64,000 nucleotides of DNA from Paenibacillus lycopersici (GCF_010119935.1 NZ_CP048209.1:1545501-1609500); one strand, 5' to 3'. Positions 16,652 through 26,101 are shown, counted from the stretch's first letter. Numbers and translations: made by a program. Notes: generated by a model from the sequence alone, not told the origin.

Positions 16652-17857
16652 TTAGGCGCTCGCTTTGTTCTCTTGCGTCTCTTCCTTCCTCGGCAGCCTG
16701 CCGCCTGCGCCGGCGCGGAAGTAGCCGAAGGCTCCGGCGGCCATCGCTGCGGCGACGGCGACGCCGGCGGCGCCGATCCAGGTAATGGCGGTCAGCGAGC
16801 TTCCCTCCACGATAACGCCGCCGATGCCGGCTCCGGCCGCCATGGCGAACTGCAGGACGGAGCTGTTCAGGCTGAGCATGATGCTCGTCGCGCCGGGAGC
16901 CAGCGTGATGAGATGGTACTGCTGCGTCGGGCCGGACGACCAAGCGGAGAACGACCATAGCATGAGCAGGGGGAACATGAGCGACGGCGAATGGGCGGCG
17001 AAGGAAATGACGATGAGCCATACGGCGTGCAGGAGCATGCCGCCGACCAGCGTCGGCCGGTAGCCCCACTTGTCGGTGGCGTACCCGCCGAGCTGGGAGC
17101 CGATCAGGCTGGCGACGCCGAAGGCGAAGAGCGCGATGCTGACGGTGCCGCCGCTCATGCCGGTAATGTCCAGCAAGAACGGAGACATATAGGTGTAGGC
17201 GATGGCGTACCCGCCGATCCAGAAGAACGTAATGCCGAGACCGACGGCGATCTTGGGATTCTTAAGCAGCAGCAGCTGCTGGCGAAGCGGCACGGGCAGC
17301 TCGTTGTCCGTCTTCGGAATGGCGGTCGCGATGAGCAACAGCGCGAACAGGCCGAGAAGCGCGATGGCGCCGAAGACCGCTTTCCAATCATAGACGGAAG
17401 CGGCAAGGCGGCCGAGGGGCACGCCGACGATGAGAGCGGTGCTGAAGCCCATGACGAGCGTCGCGATGGCGCTGCCCTGTTTCTCGGGCGGAGCCAGCTT
17501 GGAAGCGACCGTCAGCGCCGTGACGACGAATACGCCGCTGCTGAGCGCCACGATGATGCGGGATACGATGAGGGCGCCGAAGCCCGGAAGCACGAAGGCG
17601 GCGGCGTTGCCGAGGACGAATACCGCCAGCGCATAGAGCATGAGCCGCTTGCGGTCGACGCGGGATGCGGCCGCCATGAGGAACGGCGTACCGAATCCGT
17701 ACGCCAGGGAAAACACCGTGATCAATTGACCGGCTGCGGCCACCGAGACGCCGATATCGGACGATACTTGATCCAGGATGCCCGCGATGATGAATTCCGA
17801 CGTGCCGACAAGAAAACTTACGATGGCCAGCATATATATTTTCAATGTGGTAGACAT
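16652..17857 (-). CDS. MFS efflux transporter, DHA1 family (AraJ/YdhP-like)
   Basis: This 401-residue protein with about 12 predicted transmembrane helices begins MSTTLKIYMLAIVSFLVGTS and then EFIIAGIL, as in DHA1 exporters. The motif-A region is ASRVDRKRLMLYAL and the antiporter-type motif C region is GFSTALIVGVPLGRLAA. The C terminus is a charged cytoplasmic tail. It lies 69 bp downstream of a co-oriented arsR-type regulator. A TATTTC-N10-GAAAC repeat in that gap suggests direct repression. The exported compound is unknown. Confidence 0.88.
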   Translation of the reverse strand: MSTTLKIYMLAIVSFLVGTSEFIIAGILDQVSSDIGVSVAAAGQLITVFSLAYGFGTPFLMAAASRVDRKRLMLYALAVFVLGNAAAFVLPGFGALIVSRIIVALSSGVFVVTALTVASKLAPPEKQGSAIATLVMGFSTALIVGVPLGRLAASVYDWKAVFGAIALLGLFALLLIATAIPKTDNELPVPLRQQLLLLKNPKIAVGLGITFFWIGGYAIAYTYMSPFLLDITGMSGGTVSIALFAFGVASLIGSQLGGYATDKWGYRPTLVGGMLLHAVWLIVISFAAHSPSLMFPLLMLWSFSAWSSGPTQQYHLITLAPGATSIMLSLNSSVLQFAMAAGAGIGGVIVEGSSLTAITWIGAAGVAVAAAMAAGAFGYFRAGAGGRLPRKEETQENKASA

Positions 17858-17889
17858 TCTCTCCAGCTCCCTTAGTCAAGCTATTTTTA

Positions 17890-17910
17890 TATTTCTAAAT
17901 TTATCGAAAC
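17890..17910 (-). promoter_or_regulatory. candidate ArsR operator upstream of the MFS gene
   Basis: TATTTC (17890-17895) and GAAAC (17906-17910) are separated by exactly 10 bp. The same 6-10-6 arrangement is found upstream of the arsR-type gene at 18233-18254. The AT-rich setting fits an operator or promoter of the pump gene. Confidence 0.4.
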
Positions 17911-17926
17911 AAAGAACGAAAAAAGG

Positions 17927-18208
17927 CTACCCCAGCAAATAAGGGGCGTATTTCCGCGCGACTTCCTTGTTGACGCTGTAATAAATGTACGTGCCGTCCT
18001 TGCGCAGCGAGAGCAGTCCGCAATCCGTGAGCTGCTTCAAGTGATGGGACAGCGTGGAGCCGGCGACGGATTCGAGCTTGCTTCCGATATCCGAGCAGCA
18101 GAGCGTCTTCTCTTCCGTAAGCAGCATCGCTATTTTGATCCGGGTCGGTTCACCGAGCGCTTTGTACACCTTCACCGCTTGTTTGATCTCCTCGTTGTCC
18201 TCGACCAT
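17927..18208 (-). CDS. ArsR-family transcriptional repressor
   Basis: This 93-residue winged-helix protein has the family pattern KVYKALGEPTRIKIAMLLTE, CCSDIGSKLESVAGSTLSHH (recognition helix), and LRKDGTYIYYSVN (wing). A Cys-Cys pair near residue 42 sits in the position where some family members bind metal, but no CxCxxC motif is present. ATG 18208 was chosen because AAGGCGGTGG lies just upstream. An earlier ATG at 18232 has no ribosome site. It heads an operon with the MFS pump. Confidence 0.88.
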   Translation of the reverse strand: MVEDNEEIKQAVKVYKALGEPTRIKIAMLLTEEKTLCCSDIGSKLESVAGSTLSHHLKQLTDCGLLSLRKDGTYIYYSVNKEVARKYAPYLLG

Positions 18209-18232
18209 GGGTTCCCACCGCCTTTTCGCCAT

Positions 18233-18254
18233 TATTTCGATATGTGTTGAAATA
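18233..18254 (-). promoter_or_regulatory. candidate ArsR operator upstream of the regulator
   Basis: TATTTC (18233-18238), 10 bp, then GAAATA (18249-18254) forms a perfect 6-bp inverted repeat just upstream of the chosen start. It suggests autoregulation. The matching site at 17890 supports one operator family. Confidence 0.5.
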
Positions 18255-18453
18255 TACCATGCCCAGGCATCGCATGTAAATAGGTCGCGTTAAATTTCGC
18301 GAATAAGCGCCATATTGTCGTCATCGATAAGGCATCACGGTGCGCGTACCGCTCGTTGACAGAAACGGCACGCGAGCGCCGCGATTGCGAGACAAGCGGA
18401 ATGTTTGCCGAAGGGGCGCGCACTTTGAAAGTCTCGAGTCAGGCCGGCTTCCA

Positions 18454-19251
18454 TTACAAGCGGTTCCGTCTGCGGTATTCGGAGGGCCGCGCGCCTTCCG
18501 CGTCGTGGAACACCCGGCTGAGGTAGGAGCCGCTGTCGTAGCCGCACAGTCCGGCGATATGGTCGAGCGTATAATCCGTATGGATCAGCAGCTGTTTGGC
18601 CCTGCTCAGCCTGAGCGCGTTCACGTGCTGCTGCGGCGTCATGCCGTAGGCTGCCTTGAACCGCTTGGTCATGACGGTGCGGCTCATGCTCGCGCCGGCG
18701 GCGATGTCTTGCAGCCGGCCGTCATCGAAGGCGCGGGCTTCGATCTCGCGGCGCACCGCCTGCATCGTCGAATCGGGCGGAGCCGAAGCGGCCTGCAGCC
18801 GATCCTCCAGCTCTTCCTGCAGCTGCAGCCACAGGTCGCTCAAGCCGTGGCACAGCCGAAGCGCGGACATGGCGTCGCGCCTGCCGGAGACGGCCGCGAT
18901 ACGGCGGAGGTTCGCATAATGGCGCTTCGTGTCCCGGACGGCGAAGCGATAGGGGCCGCCCGAACCGAATTCGCGCGGCGTCGGGAGCAGCGCCTCTCCG
19001 GAAGTCGGCTGCACGCCCGCATAATGGAGCGTGAGCGGAGCAAGCGCCTCCCGCCTGACGTCGATGCCGGGCGGGCAGACGATGACGTCGCCCGGCACGG
19101 CGGTCCCTTCGATACCCGCAATCCGATACCGGAAATGGCCGTGGGTAAGCGCGAACAGCAGCCAATGGTCGTCATCCCGCCCGATCGGCAGCACGAAGCG
19201 GGGTTTATTGACCGAATAATGGTGAAAGCCGACCTGCAGCGGATATTCCAT
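18454..19251 (-). CDS. AraC-family transcriptional regulator
   Basis: The protein has 265 residues. An N-terminal cupin-like sensing domain (GHFRYRIAGIEG, PGDVIVCPPG) is followed by a C-terminal pair of HTH motifs (LQDIAAGASMSRTVMTKRFK and LDHIAGLCGYDSGSYLSRVF) ending RPSEYRRR. AGGAGCGTGTCCCG precedes the ATG. It diverges from the FAD-dependent oxidoreductase gene at 19498 with a 246-bp shared gap, and probably controls that gene in response to a small molecule. No receiver domain is present. Confidence 0.9.
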   Translation of the reverse strand: MEYPLQVGFHHYSVNKPRFVLPIGRDDDHWLLFALTHGHFRYRIAGIEGTAVPGDVIVCPPGIDVRREALAPLTLHYAGVQPTSGEALLPTPREFGSGGPYRFAVRDTKRHYANLRRIAAVSGRRDAMSALRLCHGLSDLWLQLQEELEDRLQAASAPPDSTMQAVRREIEARAFDDGRLQDIAAGASMSRTVMTKRFKAAYGMTPQQHVNALRLSRAKQLLIHTDYTLDHIAGLCGYDSGSYLSRVFHDAEGARPSEYRRRNRL

Positions 19252-19497
19252 CGGGACACGCTCCTTATCAAGCTCGATAGGAAAAGTGTAACGTCCGGGG
19301 CGGAGAATTACAAAAGGTTTTCAGGCGTATGGACAGGCAGGAGAGGGAGACGCGGCATGCATCGACGGAACTCACCGTACAACCCTGCGCTTGTAACAAG
19401 TGAGCTGGCACAAAAGTGCATCGATTAAACGATTTTCTGCATCGTGACTGGATTTCGCAGCGTGTATAATAGGCGCAAACGTTCAGGAGGCGATGAG

Positions 19498-21579
19498 ATG
19501 ATAACGGATCGGCACTATGAAATCATCGTATACGGCGCCACGCCGGGCGGCATCGGAGCGGCCGTTGCCGCCGCGCGCAGAGGCAGGCGCACGCTGCTGC
19601 TCGAGCCGTCGCCATACATAGGGGGCATGATGACGAGCGGGCTCGGACGCACGGACATCGATTGGCTCGATGCTTCGGGCGCGATTTACCGCGAGTTCGC
19701 GCACCGCGTGGAAGCCCATTACACGGCGCAATACGGAACCGCTTCACCCGAGGCGGAAGCGTGCAACCGCGGGATGTTCTTCGAACCGTCGGTCGCGCGC
19801 GCGATTCTGGAGGACATGCTCGCGGCGGAAAGCCGCCTGACGCTGGTGCGCCGCTCGGAGCTTTTGTCCGCCGAGGCCGTTGACGGCCGGCTGACCGCAA
19901 TCGCGATTGAGACGGAAGCAGGGGAAGGGGAATGGCAGGGCCGGAGCGCATTGTCCGCGGATGTGTTCATCGACGGCACCTACGAAGGGGATCTGGCGGC
20001 GATGGCCGGAGTTCCTTATGAGGTCGGACGGGAATCGCGGGACGAATGGAACGAAGAGTACGCCGGCGTGCTCTATATGAATTTCGGCCCGTCCAAGGAA
20101 GTGCTTCCGGGCAGCACCGGCGAAGGCGACGACCGGATCCAGGCTTACAATTACCGCTTGTGCCTGACCGACGTGCCGGAGAACCGGGTTGCCCCGGGCA
20201 AGCCGGCTTCGTATAACCGAGAGGAATACGCCAGCCTTAGCGTCGACGCGGCAGAGGGGAGAGTCCGCTCGATCCGCGATGTGCTGAATATTTTGCCGGT
20301 GCCGGGCGGGAAGACGGATACGAATAACCATCATTACTGCATGTGCTCGAGCGATCTGCCGGAGGAGAACGGCACCTACCTGGAAGGCGGGCGAGAGGAA
20401 CGCCAGAGGGTACGGGACCGCCATCGCCATTATTACCAAGGGCTGCTCTGGTTCCTTCAGCATGACGAGTCGCTTCCGGAAGCGTTTCGCGAGGACGCGC
20501 AGCGCTGGGGGTACGCGGCGGACGAGTTCGCGGATACGGACAATTTCCCGCCGCAATTGTACGTCCGGGAGGGCAGACGCATCCTCGGCGAATACCGGTT
20601 CACCGAGAACGACGCCCGCCTCGCTCCGGGACTCGGCCGCTCGCCGATTCATGCGGACAGCGTTGCGGTAGGCGCCTACGCGATCGATTCCCATGCGACG
20701 CGCAAGCGCGAGGCCGCGGGGCGGAACGTCGCGCTCGAAGGCTTCCTCGGGCTTGGCTGGCTGACGGAGGTGTACCAAATTCCGTACGGCGTCATGGTCC
20801 CGCTCGGCGTCGACGGGCTGCTCGTGCCGGTGGCGGTGTCGGCGACGCATATGGGTCTCGGCACGATCCGGATGGAGCCCTGCTGGATGCAGCTCGGCTA
20901 TGCGGCGGGCGTCGCCGCCGACCTGGCGATCGCCGGCGGCGCCGCGCCGCGCGACATCCCGATCGACAATCTGCAGGACGAACTGCTCGCCGCCGATCAG
21001 CTGATCGGGTTCTACCGCGATATCGACGCGTCGGGCCTGATGGGCAAAGCGATCCAATATTTCGGAGCCAAGGGCGCTTTCCGCTCGTACGAAGCGCGGC
21101 CGGACGAGCCGCTCACGGTCGAGCGGGCTTCCGCGCTGCTCGCGCTGGCCCGCCTGCTTCCGGGCGGCTCGCGCTTCCCGGCACTGCCCGCCGCCGGCGC
21201 GGTCCTGCCCGCGGGAGCGGACATGGGGCCGCGGCTGCCGCGGGAAGAGCCGTCGCCCGCCGCGTATTGGCAGCGGCACCCGCTGCTGACGCAAGGGCTT
21301 GCCGGCCGCTGGCTGCAGGCGGCCGGGAGGGCGCTGTCCGCCGGCACGGCAGGAGCGGCCGGCGGCAGCGTGAGCGCCTCCGCCGCGGCGCGCGCGAGCA
21401 GCCCGGCGGCCGCGTGGCTGCGCACGGACAGCGCGGCTGCGGCCGAAGGCGGCCCGTCCGCGTCCGGCGGCGCCGGGGAAGCCGCCCCGGCCGTATCGGT
21501 CGGCGAATGGTGCGCCCTGCTGTACGGCCTGCTGCTTGAGGCGCGGCGAGCCGGTTCGTCGGGATCCGGCGGCAGATAA
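19498..21579 (+). CDS. FAD-dependent oxidoreductase (FAD_oxidored family) with Ala/Gly-rich tail
   Basis: The protein has 693 residues. The N-terminal dinucleotide fold is EIIVYGATPGGIGAAVAAAR, with LLLEPSPYIGGMMTSGLG next. DVFIDGTYEGDLAAMAGVPY and the late LGLGWLTEVYQIPYGVMVPL and IRMEPCWMQLGYAAG complete the FAD_oxidored pattern found in proteins annotated as xanthan-lyase-like oxidoreductases. ATG 19498 follows AGGAGG at 19485-19490. Residues about 560-690 are highly Ala/Gly/Ser-rich and interrupted, probably a lineage-specific insertion. The substrate is unknown. The divergent AraC gene suggests inducible expression. Confidence 0.85.
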   Translation: MITDRHYEIIVYGATPGGIGAAVAAARRGRRTLLLEPSPYIGGMMTSGLGRTDIDWLDASGAIYREFAHRVEAHYTAQYGTASPEAEACNRGMFFEPSVARAILEDMLAAESRLTLVRRSELLSAEAVDGRLTAIAIETEAGEGEWQGRSALSADVFIDGTYEGDLAAMAGVPYEVGRESRDEWNEEYAGVLYMNFGPSKEVLPGSTGEGDDRIQAYNYRLCLTDVPENRVAPGKPASYNREEYASLSVDAAEGRVRSIRDVLNILPVPGGKTDTNNHHYCMCSSDLPEENGTYLEGGREERQRVRDRHRHYYQGLLWFLQHDESLPEAFREDAQRWGYAADEFADTDNFPPQLYVREGRRILGEYRFTENDARLAPGLGRSPIHADSVAVGAYAIDSHATRKREAAGRNVALEGFLGLGWLTEVYQIPYGVMVPLGVDGLLVPVAVSATHMGLGTIRMEPCWMQLGYAAGVAADLAIAGGAAPRDIPIDNLQDELLAADQLIGFYRDIDASGLMGKAIQYFGAKGAFRSYEARPDEPLTVERASALLALARLLPGGSRFPALPAAGAVLPAGADMGPRLPREEPSPAAYWQRHPLLTQGLAGRWLQAAGRALSAGTAGAAGGSVSASAAARASSPAAAWLRTDSAAAAEGGPSASGGAGEAAPAVSVGEWCALLYGLLLEARRAGSSGSGGR

Positions 21580-21659
21580 GCGCGCCGGGCGCCTAGCAGC
21601 GAGCCCGGGCATGAGGCCGGAGCTGACCGGCCGCAAGGCTGCGAAGCAGGAATAGATAC

Positions 21660-21705
21660 GAAAGGCGCCTGTCCCGTTCCCGGGGCAGGCGCCTTTCGTT
21701 TTTCG
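21660..21705 (+). terminator. strong rho-independent terminator
   Basis: A near-perfect stem GAAAGGCGCCTG...CAGGCGCCTTTC, with inner CCC/GGG pairing, is followed by GTTTTTC. It lies 80 bp after the oxidoreductase stop. Confidence 0.85.
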
Positions 21706-22148
21706 TTGCGGCCGGAAGAAGCGGCGGCGCCTTGGCGATTCGCCAGGAATCGCCTGCCGAGACTTGCGGCGCTGGCCCCGGATTCATCATCGCAGCGTCT
21801 CCGTTATTTTCATGCCTGCACAGGCTTTTGTCGAGCTCGTCTTCCCGCCTATGCCGCAAGGAAATTGCCATTAATTAATGACGACGGCCGCAGGCGGACA
21901 TGAAACTTTCCGCCGTTATCATTCGTCGTATTGAATGACTGGACTTTCTGGGCGTACATGACGTTTCTAAAGACGCCGGATGCGGGCGAAGCGCGGCAGG
22001 ATTTGGCTATATTGTGGCCGTTCCTTGACCAGGCAGGAACGGACGCGCGCGCCTAGAAATAAATAAGTTAGCCATAATCGAAGGAGATAGAACCGGCATC
22101 GCGGCAAGGCGTTCGGCGCCGGTTCAACCGTTTCAAAGGAGTGCTGGC
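21706..22148. other. intergenic stretch upstream of the penicillin-binding protein gene
   Basis: No convincing gene is visible in either strand. TTGACC at 22025-22030 could be a -35 but has no good -10 at normal spacing, and TATATT at 22008-22013 is an isolated -10-like match. A GTTCAACCG/CGGCGCCGG-rich leader precedes the AAAGGAG ribosome site at 22136. Confidence 0.4.
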
Positions 22149-24257
22149 ATGAGACCACAGGATGATGACGCCAAAAGCCAAGAAAACCGCAAGCGTAACG
22201 GGTTTACGCTGCGATTGAATATGTTTTTCGGCATGACTTTCATCGTATTCAGTATTTTGATCGTAAGGCTCGCGATCCTGCAATTCGTCGATTCGCCGAA
22301 GTTTCAGGAGCAATTGAACGACAACGGCACGCGGTCCGTGAAGATCCCGCCGATCCGCGGCAATATATTGGATTCCCAAGGCGTGCAGCTGGCTTATTCA
22401 ACGTCGACGCAGTCGCTCTACTACACGATCCAGCCGGGATTGAAGGATGCGGACGCGGACAAGCTGGCGCAGCAGCTGTTCGATATTTTCGCGAAATACG
22501 GAGATCCGGCCCAGTCGCTTACCGTCAAGGAAATCAAGAAACGGATGGACCTCGCGCATATCCAGAACACGTACGCGGTTCCACGGCGGATCAAGATGGG
22601 CCTGTCGGAGAAGGAAATTGCTTATTTCTCCGAAAACCGCGAGCTGTATCCGGGCTTTGATATCATGGAAGAGAGCGTCCGCAACTACGACAAGGACGAT
22701 GTGGCGGTGCAGCTGATCGGCTATTTGAAGAAATACCGCGGCGTTCGGGAATCGATGAACAAGTACAAGAACATCGCGGATCAGGAAGACGCCAAGCTGC
22801 AATATTTGGACGACGAGGACGTCGGGGTCGACGGGCTCGAATATATGTACCAGGATGTGCTTCGCGGCGAGAACGGGCTGAAGGAGTATCCCGTCAACGC
22901 GAAGGAAACGATTATCGGACCGCCCGAGATCACGGTGCCCGTCAAAGGGGATAATCTGTTCCTGACGATCGACAAGCGCGTGCAAATGATGACGCAGCAG
23001 GCGATCACGGATCATCTCGCGTTCATGAAGACCGCTCCGGGCTACTATCGGGACGGCGCGGACGCGACGACGGGCTACGCCGTCGCCATGGAAGTGAAGA
23101 CGGGCAAGGTCGTCGCCATGGCCAGCATGCCGGATTACGATCCGAGCGTATGGTCGGGCGGCTCGATCAGTCCGGAAGACTATGCCAAGACGACGTATTT
23201 CCAGGCGAACGGCACGATTCGCCAAGCGTATCCGCCTTATGACGACGAGAAGGAGCGCAACCGTCACCCGTCCTCCATGGTGCCGCTGGGCTCCACGCAG
23301 AAGCCGCTGTCCGTGCTCATCGGCCTGAACGAGAAGCTGTTCACGACGCATGACGTGTACAGGGACACCGGCGTGTTCTATTTCGGCAAATCGAAGCCGC
23401 AGGTCGCGATCCATGACTCGCAAGGCCATGCGTACGGCAATATCGACGCGGCGGACGCCATCGCGCATTCCTCCAATACGTTCATGGCCTCGGAGGTCGG
23501 GAACAAGCTGTATCAGAAATACAAGGGCATCAAGGGCGTAGACGTATGGGACGACTACGTCAAGCAGTTCGGACTCGGCGTATTGACCGGAAGCGGGCTG
23601 CTTGGCGAGAGCAAAGGCGTTATCGATTACTACCACGAAGCCGAGACGGCGAGCTCGCAATCGGCGCTCATCCGGGCGTCCTTCGGCCAGCAGGCCAAGT
23701 ACACGACGCTGCAGCTGGCGCAGTACGCGGCGATGCTCGGCAATCAAGGGAAACGGCTGCAGCCGCAGTTCGTCAACAAAATCGTCGATCAGGACGGGAA
23801 GACCGTGCAAAGCTTCATGCCGAAAGTGCTGAATACCGTAACGTTCCCGCAAGAATATTGGGACGAGATCTATAACGGCATGAGCAGGGTTTCCGTTCAG
23901 GGCTTCGAAGGGTTCAAATACAACTTCCTGCGCAAAACGGGTACGTCCGAGCAGGACGTCGGCGATCGGAAGAAGGTCGAGAACTCCGTGTTCATCGCCC
24001 TGGCGCCCGCCGAGGACCCTGTCCTCGCAGTAGCGGTCGTCGTGCCTGACGGCGGCTTCGGCGCTTATGGCGCCGCGCCGATCGCGCGGAAAATATTCGA
24101 TGCGTACGACGAGTACGTCGGCTTGGACGGCACGCCGCACCCGAAGCCGGACGATACGGCGGCAGGCACCGGCGGTACGGCCGGAACGGGCACGGCGGCA
24201 GGCGCCGGCACGGGAACCGGCGCTGCGACAGGCGGCGCAACGAACAAGCAGCAATAG
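22149..24257 (+). CDS. class B penicillin-binding protein, PBP2/MrdA-like transpeptidase
   Basis: This 702-residue protein has an N-terminal membrane anchor (MFFGMTFIVFSILIVRLAIL). A PBP dimerisation domain begins with KIPPIRGNILDSQGV, and the transpeptidase domain follows. The active-site motifs are Ser382 in GSTQKPLS (SxxK), HSSNTF (SxN) and LRKTGTSEQ (KTG). This pattern fits monofunctional elongation PBPs that cross-link peptidoglycan outside the membrane. The last 35 residues are a Thr/Gly/Ala-rich tail. AAAGGAG lies 6-7 bp before the ATG. A terminator follows at 24297, so the gene is monocistronic. Assignment to a particular Bacillus paralogue is uncertain. Confidence 0.9.
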   Translation: MRPQDDDAKSQENRKRNGFTLRLNMFFGMTFIVFSILIVRLAILQFVDSPKFQEQLNDNGTRSVKIPPIRGNILDSQGVQLAYSTSTQSLYYTIQPGLKDADADKLAQQLFDIFAKYGDPAQSLTVKEIKKRMDLAHIQNTYAVPRRIKMGLSEKEIAYFSENRELYPGFDIMEESVRNYDKDDVAVQLIGYLKKYRGVRESMNKYKNIADQEDAKLQYLDDEDVGVDGLEYMYQDVLRGENGLKEYPVNAKETIIGPPEITVPVKGDNLFLTIDKRVQMMTQQAITDHLAFMKTAPGYYRDGADATTGYAVAMEVKTGKVVAMASMPDYDPSVWSGGSISPEDYAKTTYFQANGTIRQAYPPYDDEKERNRHPSSMVPLGSTQKPLSVLIGLNEKLFTTHDVYRDTGVFYFGKSKPQVAIHDSQGHAYGNIDAADAIAHSSNTFMASEVGNKLYQKYKGIKGVDVWDDYVKQFGLGVLTGSGLLGESKGVIDYYHEAETASSQSALIRASFGQQAKYTTLQLAQYAAMLGNQGKRLQPQFVNKIVDQDGKTVQSFMPKVLNTVTFPQEYWDEIYNGMSRVSVQGFEGFKYNFLRKTGTSEQDVGDRKKVENSVFIALAPAEDPVLAVAVVVPDGGFGAYGAAPIARKIFDAYDEYVGLDGTPHPKPDDTAAGTGGTAGTGTAAGAGTGTGAATGGATNKQQ

Positions 24258-24296
24258 GACATTATCGGATCGTATAGGAGTATCCCGATTTAAACG

Positions 24297-24342
24297 CGAA
24301 AGGACCTTCAATCCGCTGCAAGCGGATAAGGTCCTTTTTTTG
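24297..24342 (+). terminator. rho-independent terminator after the PBP gene
   Basis: AAAGGACCTT (24299-24308) pairs with AAGGTCCTTT. An inner ATCCGCT/AGCGGAT stem and a run of seven T's follow. Confidence 0.88.
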
Positions 24343-24399
24343 TCCAAGCTGAAGACAACGAGAGCGGAAGGGCTACGGCCGCTCATGAAAGTGCGGCTG

Positions 24400-24621
24400 G
24401 GCCAGAAAGGCTGCCGCAGCAGCAGGCAATCAGCATAGCGAAATAGTCGAAAAGCTGCTCGGGCGGCTTCACCGACGTTGGCCGAAATAGTCGCTAAAGT
24501 TGCTATTCGGACAAATCCTTCCCGGAGGCAGAAATTCGCTGCTCCGTGCGGAGAACAGCCGCGAAAACCTTCCTGAAAGCAGGAATTGAAATTCACTCTC
24601 CGAAAGTGCCGCTGGGCCGGT
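24400..24621. repeat. degenerate repeat units preceding the 52-bp array
   Basis: Diverged relatives of the downstream array can be seen. Examples are AAAAGCTGCTCGGGCGGCTT near 24450, TAAAGTTGCTATTCGGAC near 24495, and two CGAAATAGTCG copies at 24439 and 24483. GAAAGTG-CGGCTGGGCC occurs at 24390 and again at 24603. No gene is recognised. Confidence 0.5.
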
Positions 24622-24763
24622 AAAGTTGCTCGAACAGCAACTTTACCGGCCTTTTTGCCGGTCAGAGGCAGGAAAAGTTGCTCGAACAGCAACTTTACCG
24701 GCATTTTTGCCGGTCAGAGACAGGAAAAGTGGTAGCGTCAAGAAGTTTGTGTAAGCTAGTAGG

Positions 24764-24846
24764 AATATCCATCGGGACGATGGATATGTCACCGTTGTTG
24801 GTGCGTTTCGGTGGGGGAAATTCCCCCACCGAAACGCACCAACAAC
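24764..24846. repeat. large palindrome inside the IS, beyond the transposase stop
   Basis: Arms 24794-24819 and 24821-24846 are perfect 26-bp reverse complements around a single A at 24820. The core reads GGTGCGTTTCGGTGGGGGAA and its complement. A smaller hairpin, ATATCCATC / GATGGATAT, lies at 24764-24786. Both sit between the IS left end and the transposase stop, in the position of a transcription block. No T-run follows the large stem directly. Confidence 0.85.
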
Positions 24847-24913
24847 AAATTGAATTTTCTGAACTTGTTCGGTAGTCAAGGACGTAGCTCAAGCGATTAA
24901 TGGATTTGGGGGA

Positions 24914-26101
24914 TTATTCCGCGCCCGTATTTGGTGGGTAACGCTTGTTAAATAACTCAGTCAATTTCTTTTTCACAACCGGGTCTCCGAAGCCGCGAAT
25001 CACCCGGGTTTCAAAGCGCTCATTGTAGTCGGTTAGCTCCAGATAGATAATTTTCTCGGCTGCATCCATATTCGTTAAGCTGTTCATGGGCTTTAGGCGT
25101 TTGCGAATTTCTTTGTTCATCCGCTCGATGGGATTGGATGTGTAAATGGCCTCTTTAATCAAGGACGGGTACTTGTAGAACGTTAGTAGCGTCGTCAATT
25201 GCTCTTCCCAAGCCTTTATTTCCTTTGGGTATAACTTGTCCCACTTCGCTTTCAGCGTATCGAACTCGGCGAGCGCGAGCTCGTGATCGGGCGCGTTGTA
25301 GACGGTCTTTAACGCGTCCAGGAAGTCCGCTCTATGCTGCACGCGGATTTTTGGGAAAGTTGCCCGTACCTTATGTACGACGCAATGCTGCACGTCGGCC
25401 TTGGGATAGGTCTCACGAAATGCCGTGTCTAGCCCGGGCAACCCATCAAACACACCCAGCAGGACTTCTTGAACTCCACGGCTATACAGGTCTTTGAGTA
25501 CGTCACGCCAGCCGTTGGCGCTTTCCTGGCCGCCAACGTAGAAACCCAGAATCTGACGATGCCCTTCTTCGTCGATTCCCATCGCGAAATAAACGACCTC
25601 GCCACTGACCGTACGGCGCTTTAGCTTGACGTAAAGGCCATCCAGGTAGATCACGCTGTAACGCTTCTGCAGGGGACGTTGCTGCCAGTTCTGAATGTCC
25701 TCAAGCACGGTGGCGGTAATGTTGCTCACGGTCGTAGGCGAGTAGTGACTTCCGAACATCCCCTCGATGAATCGTGCGACATCGCGGGTTCCCATCCCGC
25801 TCTTGTACATTTGAATCACCGCTTCTTCGAGCCACCCGTCTCGGCGCTGGTAGGGCTCGAACATTTGCGTCTGGAACTCGCCATTGCGGTCGCGAGGAAC
25901 GGATAAATCCTCGATATTGCCGTACTTGGTGTGCAGGCTGCGCCGGTAGTAGCCATTGCGGCTATTCGGGTGTCCTTCCGGCGCATCTTCCATGAACTGT
26001 TTAATTTCTGCACGCATGATGGACTCGAGATTGTCTTTAACGAACTGAGTGACAGCATTTTCAAATAGATTAGATAGTGCCATTTCGGGTATAGTATTCA
26101 T
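24914..26101 (-). CDS. IS256-family transposase
   Basis: This 395-residue mutator-type transposase starts with MALSNLFENAV after a short leader. Family motifs are APEGHPNSRNGYYRRSLHTK, GMGTRDVARFIEGMFGSHYS, and SVIYLDGLYVKLKRR (first catalytic Asp). VLLGVFDGLPGLDTAFRETYP (second Asp region) is followed by VQHCVVHKVRAT. YTSNPIERMNKEIRKRLKPM contains the C-terminal Glu region. The frame is full length with no interruption, and AAAGGAACCC precedes the ATG. The copy therefore appears recently active. Confidence 0.96.
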   Translation of the reverse strand: MNTIPEMALSNLFENAVTQFVKDNLESIMRAEIKQFMEDAPEGHPNSRNGYYRRSLHTKYGNIEDLSVPRDRNGEFQTQMFEPYQRRDGWLEEAVIQMYKSGMGTRDVARFIEGMFGSHYSPTTVSNITATVLEDIQNWQQRPLQKRYSVIYLDGLYVKLKRRTVSGEVVYFAMGIDEEGHRQILGFYVGGQESANGWRDVLKDLYSRGVQEVLLGVFDGLPGLDTAFRETYPKADVQHCVVHKVRATFPKIRVQHRADFLDALKTVYNAPDHELALAEFDTLKAKWDKLYPKEIKAWEEQLTTLLTFYKYPSLIKEAIYTSNPIERMNKEIRKRLKPMNSLTNMDAAEKIIYLELTDYNERFETRVIRGFGDPVVKKKLTELFNKRYPPNTGAE

